Assembly (NCBI GenBank): GCA_037976565.1
Contig: CP137673.1
Location: 8,333,202-8,397,201, forward strand
Origin: Mesocentrotus franciscanus
Lineage: Eukaryota > Echinodermata > Echinoidea > Camarodonta > Strongylocentrotidae
DNA: 64,000 nucleotides
Reading direction: 5' to 3'
The notes beneath the pieces are model-generated. The model had not been told where the DNA came from and searched no databases. It worked only from the letters and a program-made list of their open reading frames with translations. Each line of letters opens with the position of its first letter. Within the stretch, counting starts at the first letter, position 1. Below are positions 11,331-23,300 of this stretch, in pieces. A program made the position numbers and the translations under genes.

Positions 11331-14300
11331 GTATGTTGTTAGTAAGTGTACATTCAAGCACATTTTGAGTAGCTTTTATTGTAATAATACTTTATATTGT
11401 GTTGTAAATTAGTATTAGCGCGTAGCGTTGGGCTCGTTGGTAGCTGTAGCCTGTGTAGTCACTCGAATGATCTGATTGAGCACTGCAATACATATCCGCC
11501 GTACACAGTGCGTGACACCTCAACATTTTGAGTGGAAAGTCATGGACCTACCGTATCATATCATAATAATAACATTACATGTCACTGCTTTCTGATGGTG
11601 AACTGTGTGTACAGTATAATTTTGGATGAATTGTTGATATTCTGGACATGATGTTGTAAAACTGCACATTTGCTTTTGTCCATGGCCATGCATGCACTGA
11701 CACTGAAGGGTTGACCGAAATATCTGCCGTTATGCCTGGTACTCGTTCGGGCATTTTAAAATAAATTTTGGTTTTTCACTTATATTACTAATAAACTTAC
11801 TCCCTAACGTTAGAGTAGTACATCTAAGTGAAAAACAAAATTTATTTAAAAATGCCCGAACGAGCTACCATAATTATTTGCAGATATTTCGGTCAACCAA
11901 ATTCACGAAGGTGGTTACTTCAGATTTAGACCACATAGACTCTAGTCTAGATCTAGATCTAGGTCTATGCAGATTTCATGGCATGAATGGGCTTGATTTA
12001 GCGCGCTTAGAAAGGCCCAATAATGAACACGCGTTTTGGCAAAAGGCGCTTAGACTCTAATTTACTCTAGATCTAGTTGCTATGATTTTAGACCACGGCT
12101 AATTAGTCTAGACCTAGATCTAGACCTAATTCTCTAACAGTTTATTTCAATAAATTTGAATAAATCATGGTCTAAACCATAGCAACTAGCGTGAATTAAG
12201 CGCCCTTTGGTAAAAACGCGCATTATTGGACCTTTCTAAGCATACGCTAAATCAAGCGATTTATACCATGAAATCTGCATAAACCGTGGTCTAAATCTAA
12301 ACTACCTTCGTGAATTCTGGCCTATATTTTTTTTTGGGGGACCAAATTGCTGTACGCAGCGTTGTCAAAAATGCATAGGTCTAGATCTAGTCGTTTTTAT
12401 CCACTAGCTGCGAAGGCATTTTACAATATTTTTTGCAAAATTTGGTGTTGCAATATGCAAATGACACGCCTCAACTTCTATGTGATATGATTGCAGCGAT
12501 GCATATTTTTTATGCGACAGGGTTTCGTAAATCACATAATTAATTTTTAAAATGAAAATTTGGTGATATATTAAGCAAATTGCTGTACGCAGTGTTGTGA
12601 AAAATGCATAGCCGCTTTTATTCACTGCGAAGATATTTTTCAATTTTGGTGTCCCAATATGCAAATAACACGTTTCAACTTGTACGTGATGTTAAATCGC
12701 TGCAATGCATACTTTTTACGTGATTTTTAGGAAATTGCTTTACGCAGCGTTGTGAAAAATGCATAGCTTTTTTATTCACTGCGAATTTAAGATAAAATAC
12801 AACTAAAATGAAATAAAATGAAGTGAAATTAAGAAAGAAAAAAAAGTTAATGCAACAGTGAAATAGAATGAAATAAAATAAAACTTTAAAGTAAAATTTA
12901 AATGAAACCAAATAAAAACAATGTAAAAGAAAACAAAAATAAAATAAAGTGTAATAAAAGATAAGAAAAGAATAGAATAAAATAAACAAAGTTACATGAA
13001 ATTTTATGAAATTATTTTTTTCCATGAGGCTCACAAATCAAATGTAGTCCTAAACTGACACAATAAATGATGAAATATTAAAGGTACTATGTCCCATTTG
13101 CAGGCCAAAAAAATGAAAAGGTTAAATTCCAACGGCATTTGAAAGACAATACTAATTTAGAACTTCTCTAAAAAAAGGGGGGCTTGAAAATGTCTTTAAG
13201 TGGGAAAATAACGACTATTAGTTGTCGAATCGACTTAGGAGCTATAGAGCCAGTAAGTAATAGTCTGATTTTTCAGACCATTGTACCGAATGGTCGTACG
13301 TTTTATGCTGCGCAAAGATTCAATCAGTTTAATTTTGGCCATTACAAGAAGTGGGTTATTGATGTAGACAAATGCTCATGTACCCTTTACAGCTCATTTT
13401 ATGTATGTTATTACCAAAGATGAAAAAGCCAGTCAGTCACTCAATAGTGTCTGACAGTGAAGTCTAGCAAGTAAACGGGTTTCCTTGCATAATTTGAATA
13501 TTAGGACACTGCTAACGTTTAAATTTCACAGATAGGACATACATGACATATTCATAATTCCTGCAAAGTTCTACAGAATTTGATGTTGGCTGCAAAAGGG
13601 ACATAGTATCTTTAAGTAATGACGTGAAATGAAAAGAAAACATCAAAATATAAAATGAACTTACATGTAAATAAGAAATAGAATAGAACACAGTAAAAAA
13701 AAAAATATCCAGGTTATTTCTACTCTTTTCCATTTCATTGGATGATTTGAATCCACCAGTTTTGGAAAAATGGGGGGGGGGGGCGGGTAAATTTACTGAT
13801 CAGTCATGGAGTGTCGATCATATATATATACTGTATATGGAATCTGTAAACACTTGGTCGACGCCTGTGGATGCAACTATGAACAAACCATTTTAGTCAA
13901 ACTAAAAAATTCCAAATTACAGGTGATATTTTTACAGCTTGTATGGTTTTGTATTTTTGAATTGTTACAGAAACTACAGACATCTTAATTTTGCTGTTGG
14001 ATACTTGAACATCCACGACCTGAAAATGGAATTTACATGCTTCAGTTGTGAAAAGGTTAAACATGTTAATGGTTTAAGAGGATTTGCTCTCCATCTAAGG
14101 GTACAGCATGCAGTTAATGGCAAAACTGAAAGACTAATATGTGCACAGGACGGATGTATGAAGACATTTACGCTAATGAACTCCTTGCTAAAGCACATCA
14201 AGCGTGAACATATCCCTCATCATCCTGAGGAGAGACATCAAGATGTAGAAGCCGATGACCATCCTCAGGCAGAAAATGCTTTGGATGATGATGATGAATT

Positions 14301-17300
14301 TTTTGATGCTGTAGATGAAATCGATGATGATTTGCAAGATGATAGAAATGCCGAAAACGACTATTATGAAAATTTTGACCTTCAAACGTTGAAAGGTCTT
14401 GCTTTTTCCATGATAATCAAATTAAAAGCTCTTTCTTCAGTACCATTTTCAGCGATACAGATGGTTATAAGTGGAACAAAGTTGATGTTCGAAGATACAC
14501 TTGTATCCTTGAAACACCGTATGCTGTCTGTCATGGAAAATCATGGCATTGACACAAATTCTGATGATGTCAAAGGCCTGTGTTCAGATTTTGAAGCATT
14601 TGAAAACCCATTTGCCCAGATTGAAACAGTTAAGCAGCAGAATGACTACATGATAGATAATTTGATGTTAGTGCCACCTGTAGAAATGGCAATTGGGACA
14701 AGACTTGATCCGCGTTTAGACCGAAAGACTGGTCAAATGTTGCAAACTGTTGTGACAGAGACATTTCAATACGTACCAGTTTTGGAAGTCCTGAAGTTGA
14801 TATTAACACCACAGGTTAGAAGGCAAATTGAAAGTGAGACGCGTTCACCTCAAGGAATCCTCGGAGGATATAGAGATGGTGAACAATTCAAGCAACATGA
14901 TATATTCATTGAACACCCCAATGCACTAAGATTTCAGCTGTACTACGATGACGTTGAAGTTGTGAACCCACTCGGTAGTAAAACGGGTGTTCACAAGGTT
15001 GGAATGTTCTATTATTCAATTCAAAACTTTCCCAGAGAACTCAATTGCTCTATGAACAGTGTAATGTTGCTTGCAGTTGCATACACTGCTGATATTAAAA
15101 AATATGGATTTGACCCTATTTTGAAACCATTCATTAAAGAAATGAACTTGCTAGAAAGTGATGCAGGTGTGAAACTTCTTGTTGGTGGAACAGAAATAGA
15201 AGTCCATGGGACGCTTGTTTCATTCAGTGGAGATTCCTTGGCTGCCCATGATATATTGGGTTTCATGAGCCCTTCAGCCAACAAGCTATGTAGAGTTTGC
15301 AAGGGGTCTCGAGAACAAATTCAGGATTCATTTTTGGAAGAAGAATTTGAGCCCAGAACTATTGAGGATCATGATGAATGTGCAGAAGTGGCCACTGGGC
15401 GAGTAAACGGTGATCCTGCAAGTGGGGTGAAAAGTGTATGTCTTCTAAACTCTCTTCGGTGTTTCCATTGTGTAACTAACTTCAATCTTGATATCATGCA
15501 CGACATGGCAGAAGGGGTTTGTCCATATGAAATTAAACTTATTCTCCATCGCTTCATTTTTGTTGACAAATACATCTCCATGAGCAAACTGAATTCAAGA
15601 ATTAATTCTTTTCATTATGCTCATAATGACAGGAAAAATAAGCCCTCAGCTTTGAGGCCTGAACGAATGCGCAATGAATTGGATCATAAATTGGGACAAA
15701 AGGCTGCACAAATGTGGTGTCTGACTCGCATGCTACCATTTCTTATAGGTGATTGCATACCAGAGGGAAACAAGTATTATGAATTGCTATTGCTTCTCCT
15801 GCAGTGTCTTGATATTATATATGCACCGGTCTCAAGTGTCGCAGAGACTGTGTACCTTAAATACCTCATTCATGAGCACCATGTAAATTTCAAGAAATTA
15901 TTCCCAGAAAACCGTATGATTAACAAGCAACATCATATGGTACATTATCCATTGTGTATGTACATGTGTGGTCCGCTAATAAACATGCAGTGCCTCAAAT
16001 ACGAGTTGAAGCATGGATTTAGTAAAAGGCTCGCAGCTGTGAACTGTAACTTTAAAAACATCTGTTTATCCATTGCTTGCAAGCACCAGATTTTACAGTG
16101 TGCTTTGTGGTCTGCCAGTTGTGGACTGCGAGTTGAACTTGAATGCAATGGGAGTCTGACTTCTGTTAACGTCTTAAATGAATCTGCATTAATACAAAGA
16201 AGTCTTAACATAGATGAGGACAGTGAAGTTTTTGTTGCCAGCCAGGTCACTGTGTTTGGGAGAGAATACAGGCCAAACTTATACTTATGCGTAGGAGTAC
16301 AGAACGACACACCCCAGTTTGCAAAGATTAGTAACATCCTGGTTCGTGGAAGGACTCAAGAGAGCGTGTTTTTCCATGTGAAGATGTGTGACAATTTGGG
16401 TTTCTCTCGCCACTATCATAGCTACGTAGTATCTGACCCTGAAATATGTGTGCACAATGTGATGGCATTTGATGATCTTGTTGGACACCCACCACTCTCG
16501 TCATTGACCACTTATGAGGACCACTCACCCACATACTTGTGTCTTCGACATGCTGTTAGAACAAACTGGTACGAGTATACTTTCAATTGATTTATCTACA
16601 ATTTATCCCTCCAGGGATTTATTTTCTCTCACTTTATGGCCTTGCACAGTGCCCTAGATATCCAATGATCATGGGAAACTGAGGATCCATTCATTCTGTG
16701 TCTATGAGTGCTTACACTTGAAGGAGACACAGTTGGAAAGGGGGCAAAGGATAGGGGGAGATGAAACAGAAAATGAATTCCTGGGTGTATTCCCTGGTTA
16801 CTATACTTTTGGGAAGAAAAAGTTTCTTCATCTTGTTCATTTATTACACTGTCAGGTCAAAAGATAAAACTTCTTTTGATGTTCCCACATGCACTCACTT
16901 AATACTTGGACCTGTGATTGATATTTTACCGTGCCAGTATCGGTGAGGATTTTGTCGACAGGAGCCCATTATGTGGTCCAATTTCAGGATTGTGAAGGAC
17001 ACATTTGCCTTCTGGGTTTCATTGATCCCTTGTATTCCTGAAAATAGACCACAAAGTGGGCAGTGGACAAAATCTCAATTTCATTTCCGAAAAAAATGTG
17101 AAAACTCTGGTTATTAGTTTTAAAGGAGAGAGAACCTAATGAAATGCTTTTTAGACCCAGGGGCGTACTCTAATTTTTTTTGTTGTACAGATGTCCGGCT
17201 GGAAATTTCGACTACCACCCAATAATCAACCAAAGACGAACAAAATTTGCGACCCATATTCAAACAAAATTTTCTGTTTTACTGCCCGATCAGAGCTAGA

Positions 17301-20300
17301 TTTTAGCAAAATCTTTCCCATCAATTCAACTATTTTTTTTCCACCCGATCCCTAAATTTTGGGCCAAAATGAAAAAAGGCAACAAATACTCAAACCATTT
17401 TTCACAAAAATAAGGACCGGTAGTCAAACCTGAGAGGCTGAAATGGGTACCGTTCTCGGCTGTACATCCGCGTACCCACCTTACTACCAGTATAGAAGGA
17501 TTTTATGCAGTGGAGTTTGGCTGTCAAAATCAATTCATTGTTGTACTTCTCTCCAACTCATTTTCTTTTTCAGAGAATGACATAGACTTGGAGATTTTAT
17601 CAACTATGACAGAAGCTGATTTAAAAGAAGTTGGAGTGACCAGTTTTGGAATAAGGAGGAAGATTGTTTTGCTTATGAGAAAGGCTAATAAGGCACCTCC
17701 AGATTGCAACATGAACGTGGTATGTATATTTATGTCTATATACTACCGACCAGTCCTCGCACAAAATGAGCCTACTACCTGGGCCTACTACTGGCGAATT
17801 ATAACAAGAAGTAGTCGTCCTCCCCACTCCCCCAATGACAAAAGAAAGTATTGGACAACATTTTCATATTTATTTATTTATTTTATTTTTTTTTGTTGCT
17901 TAAATTACATCTTCATACAAATACCTACCTGTTCATTACAACTTTACCCAAGTTAGGTGGTGGAAAGTTGATAAAATTTGAAATTGAAAATTTGCTTCCT
18001 TCATTTTATACACTTTGAATGGCTTGCAACGAACACTCACGTGTCACGTTCACGTATTGCGCCCTTTCGTGAAACAGGTCACCCAAATCTACGAAGTGTT
18101 GGGTTACGTGACCCAACAATTTGTTGATTTGCTATATGCAATCTACGAAAGCTCACGTAAATTGACGCTGGCGTTAAAAAAAATAATGCAAATTGTCATT
18201 GAGAAGAGACTAATGGAAAAAAAAAAGCTGCTTTAGGCGAAAATCTGTTGTGTAACTCTGTGGTTTGCTCTGCGTATATGTATGCTCGACTAATTCAGTA
18301 AATGGATTCCAATATTAGTGTCCCATGCCCCTACGGGATCGGGAGGGGGTGATAATGATGACACAGTCTACACCAGGGGCGGATCCAGCCGGCGGCAAGG
18401 AGGGGCCCAAAGGGGCCCACTGCAAAAATTTGAAAATCGTGCCGGCCGATTTTTCGCACATGGGGATGTTGGGGGATCCGCCACTGGTCTACACCATATG
18501 CATACTAGACAACAGCTAAATAGTTATACATAATAACAAAGTATACTTACATTCTCACTTTGTGTCATTGATAAGATCTGCCGGCCTCGTCCTCGTCGCT
18601 ATCGTCGTCGCTAAATCGTCGCGACGTGTTGTTGTCAGCTAGGCGATACGTATACACTGTATTATACATACACACATCACTATAGTCTTAGTAACAAGCG
18701 CTTGCAATTTTAAAAATATTGATTAAACACTCAAGTCACGTTTTGGTAGACGTGATCATTCGTGTTTTACCGGCGTGGAAAACAACGAATGGTAGGCCCT
18801 ACACTTCATAAATTAGAGTCACCTATTTTACGAAACAGCGCAAAAAGTTAACGTGACACGTGACACGTGACACGTAACTGTTCGTTGCAAGCCACTTTGA
18901 ATAGAGCTTTTCCTGAAAACCCCAAGACAAAAGGAAGTATGGGACATGCAATTAGCAGAGCTGCCAAGTAGTATTGATTTTCAGTATTTCATACTGAAAT
19001 TTGAGAAGAATACTCAAGGTTTCATACAAAATACTGATTTTCAAAGCTACACTTTATGTGTTATTCTATTGTAATTATTCGAAAATACTGATTTCCTCAT
19101 CAAAATACTGATTTTCAGCCTTTAGAATACTGACATGTTCTGATGAAAGTTGGCAGCTCTGAATTAGGCTAATATTGATTAATTTGAGAGGATTAAGTGA
19201 GACTGTTTAAACACAATTGACTGTAGAATTTGATCAAATGCATTTTTTAAACATCAAATGCCCCAAAAATCTGGCAAATTTTTTATAATGACACAAAATA
19301 ATGTTTTTGCTTCATATCTCAAAAAAATGAAGATGTTCCATACTTCCTTCTGTCATGGGGGGGGGGACAGGGCAGTATTATTTGTTTTGGTTGGATATAG
19401 CCCTAAATTATGAAGAATAAACTTTTTATGTCAAGAAATCCCTCTCATGTCCATAATGTGGGATTGCTTTCACTAATATTGAATATAAATGAAATGCAGT
19501 CAGGAAAGTGAGTACTACATTAGTGCAAATAAAGCCTTAAGCTATGACTGGTCACAAATGCAATTCCAAAAAAGGTCAGATGGGCAAATTCAGGCATATT
19601 TCAAGCTATCTCTCCCTTGGATCTATTAGCTTTCAAATAGCTACCTTACTAATTGAATTGCGCATGCTCAAATAAATGCTGGAATGCAGTCATTTGTATT
19701 TTTTTCTACTTCATTGATTCTGGCAGAATTCTGAAGCAGGATCAGCAATTCCACCTGAACGTACAACGGAGGCTAAAAATGTAAGTTTTTTTATCAACAT
19801 GCATCTTGTTCATAAAAATGCACAGATAAAAACAAAAATTACCATTATTTTGGTTACTGTATCAAATTTTGTTTTGTTGTTACTTAAACCACTCTAGGAT
19901 AAGGCAAATAGTACACGATCGTAAACCGTGCAGCATTTTGTTGCATCACGCAATGTGTGTTACACGCATATAGGCACAACAATATGCGAGCGTGCATTCT
20001 GCATGACCACATTTAAACATTTTTTTTCTAAAGTTAATATTTTGCATAGATTCAAGAAAATACAGATAGGAAACAACCTTGTGTAGTGTCTGGAGATGAG
20101 GCTAGCCTAGATCCCCACCGAGATGCATGTTGTGCCTAAGAAGTTGCGACGCACTCAAGCATAAATGCAGTGTTTTTGCAGGCAGCGCCAATGCAGTGCG
20201 TATGTTGTTTTTGCATTTCCAAAACAAGCGTTTGAATAGGGGACCGGCGTGAGCCTCGATTCCCAGTCAAAATACACTTCATTTCCGGCCTTCATTTGAT

Positions 20301-23300
20301 TTGTTCACTTTGATTAATTGACAGGAGTCTGTAGCAGCAGCAGGGTCATCAATTTCACCTAAACCTTCAAAGAAAGTAAGTTTTTGCATGCACATTTCAT
20401 GTAAATTTCAATTCTCAATTTGTCAGCATTAAAAATTTTGTGCAGTTGTATGGTAAAAAGGGTGGGTGACATCAATGGCAAAAGCTGCATTGTAGTAAGA
20501 TGTGTGGTGAGAGTTCTATGTAAATTGTTTTATACTGGCTTAATTTTCAATGCATGTTCCAGGTTCAAAATCATGAGTGGTGAATGGATTTTCAGGCTTG
20601 CCAGGGATATTCCACTAATCATTATTCAGAGTCTTAAGATACATGTACTGTGCAATAAAAAATGGGGAAAATTAAAAGTGCAATTAATTAAAAGCATACT
20701 GACATACACGTTTTACTCAGCTAAAGTCTTATGGCATAATTTGCTTCTTCCACCCACCTAGTTAGTACCTCCAACTTTGATGCTGATATCACCATGTGAC
20801 TGGCACTGCCATAAAATAAATTCAATTTTAATGTAGACACAAAGTCTAACATGTAAGTGCATTACTTTGCTTTATTGTCCAGAAATCCAACCTGGCATCA
20901 TATTTGTCACAGACACCACAAGGCATGGCGCTTCTAAAACATCTAAATGCGGGTGGGACACTATCAATACCTCAAAGGCAGTTATTGGTACGGCTGAGCG
21001 TTTCTCATCTGACAGAGAATTGTGGTGACTTGTAAGTATGATATAATTGTAAGAGTAGCAACAATTGTAACAACAACATTCTTTGGGGTAGGGGTATTGT
21101 AACTTCAAGTCTTTTGGTGTATTTGGAGTAGATAACATAATCATTACAAACCTAAATACTGCACCTTGAAAAATATTGGTATGATGCATGTTACAATATT
21201 TTTTTCATGCATGTGTGGGTGGGTGTGGGCGTGTGGAGGGTCTAGTGGGTAAAGTTTGATCTTATTCTTTAAACTAGATGGAACTTCAACTGCGCGCAGT
21301 CGAAAAATGCCTCCGCCATAGAGCAATTTTACAAACCAAAATGGAAGCAATTTTTAAAATTCAAGTTTGATTGTAATCCATCTGTTGGTTCTAATGATAA
21401 CACGATCACGAGCTATTTTAGGATACAAAATGAGCCCTGTGACCTTTGACCTCGTGACCCCAATTCTAATCTGTTCATTGACTCTGCAAGATACATACAT
21501 GACCCAAGTTTGGCGGTTATCCATCAATCGATTCTTGAAATAACGTGATCACAAGCTATTTTGCATACATAACGAGCCCTGTGACCTTTGACCTCGTGAC
21601 CCCAAAATCTGATCAGTTCATTAGCTCTGCAAGATACATACATGACCCAAATTTGGCGGTAATCCATCAATCGGTTCTTGAGATAACGCGATCACGAGCT
21701 ATTTTTGCATACATAATGAGCCCTGTGACCTTTGACCTTGTGACCCCAAAATCTAATCAGTTTATTGGCTCTGCAAGATACATACAGGACCCAAGTTTGG
21801 CGGTAATCCATCAATCGGTTGAGATAACGCGATCACGAGCTATTTTTGCATACATAATGGACCCTGTGACCTTTGACCTCGTGACCCCAAAATCTAATCA
21901 GTTCATTAGCTCTGCAAGATACATACATGACCTGAGTTTGGCGGTAATCCATCAATTGGTTCTTGAGATAACGCGATCACGAGAACGGGACGCGCACAGA
22001 CGCACGACGCACGCACGCATGTACGCACGGACTGACAACCAGAAAACATAATTCCCTGGCTACTTTGTAGCGGAGGCATAAAAAGTAACCATGTATTGCC
22101 ATTATAAAGAATTAAAGCTCGTTTTCATTTGATTTTTTTAAAGAATGACATGCGCTGCATATGAAATTCAATTGTCAGTGCCTTTGCTTTTTCTCATGAA
22201 CTGTGTACCCATAAGACATTGAGTGATTTCAAGTACGGTGTTCGGTGTTGGTGTTGGTGTTGAGAGCATGGAAAGGCTGCTAAACCGAGCTCCAACACCG
22301 ACGGTCAGTTTAGAAGGACGATACCGATCGCGTTATCGATAGCTCAACACCAGCCTCAACACCGAGTGACGTCATACTCTACAGGCGAAAAGTCTTGCAA
22401 TAAAAGCATAATCCTTTCAGAAATTCCATTAAAATTACATCATATCGAATATCAAATGTAAAGTCATATTAAACGAGCTGAAGACATGGAATTTCACAAG
22501 TTGACCTCTGTGACCCTTGACCTACATGCTCCAAAATCTAAACAGATCGTCTTCCTATGGTGATACATACTATCATTAAGTTTGAAGTGAAAATTCTCCA
22601 GTGGTTCTTGAGATATCGCGATAACGATCTCAATGTATGGAATTTCATAAGTTGACCTCTGTGACCCTTGACCTTTGACCTACGTGCTCCAAAATCTAAT
22701 CAGATTGTCTTCCTATGGTGATACACACTATCATTAAGTTTGAAGTTTAAATCTCCAGTGGTTCTTGAGATATTATGATAACAATCTCAATGTATGGAAT
22801 TTCATAAGTTGACCTCTGTGACCCTTGACCTTTGGCCTACGTGCTCCAAAATCTAATCAGATCGTCTTCCTATGGTGATACATACTATCCTTAAGTTTGA
22901 AGTTTTTACATCTCCAGTGGTTCTTGAGATATCATGATAACAATCTCAATGTATGGAATTTCATAAGTTGACCTCTATGACCCTTGACCTTTGACCTACG
23001 TGCTCCAAAATATAATCAGATTGTTTTCCTATAGTGATACACACTATCACTAAGTTTGAAGTTTAAATCTCCAGTGGTTCTTGAGATATCATGATAACAA
23101 TCTCAATGTATGGAATTTCATAAGTTGACCTCTGTGACCCTTGACCTTTGACATACGTGCTCCAAAATCTAATCAGATCGTCTTCCTATGGTGATACATA
23201 CTATCCTTAAGTTTGAAGTTTAAATCTCAAATGGTTCTTGAGATATCGCGCTAACAAACTCAATACAAGGAATTTCATAAGTTGACCTCTGTGACCTGTG

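Larger units (their letters stand above)
11331..17573 (+). other. Intron 1 of the SAM-domain gene, hosting the transposase
   Basis: This 6.2-kb intron (donor GTATGT, acceptor TTCTTTTTCAG) contains two foldbacks (11706-12322), a short tandem array, A-rich DNA, a TTAA MITE and the complete transposase ORF on the same strand. In maize En/Spm the tnpD reading frames likewise lie inside the first tnpA intron. Confidence 0.8.

Noticed and set aside
12675..13034. 119-codon minus-strand ORF
   Set aside because: Phe/Tyr/Leu-rich translation of an A-rich low-complexity tract.
13971..14025. Transposase translated from SAM-gene exon 1 by splicing to the acceptor at 13,969-13,970
   Set aside because: The phase 1 donor gives a frame that stops within about 40 bases. 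The transposase would have to start at its own ATG.
21545..22051. 168-codon plus-strand ORF
   Set aside because: It is a read-through of three tandem Helentron-like units; the same residues repeat each ~145 bp.
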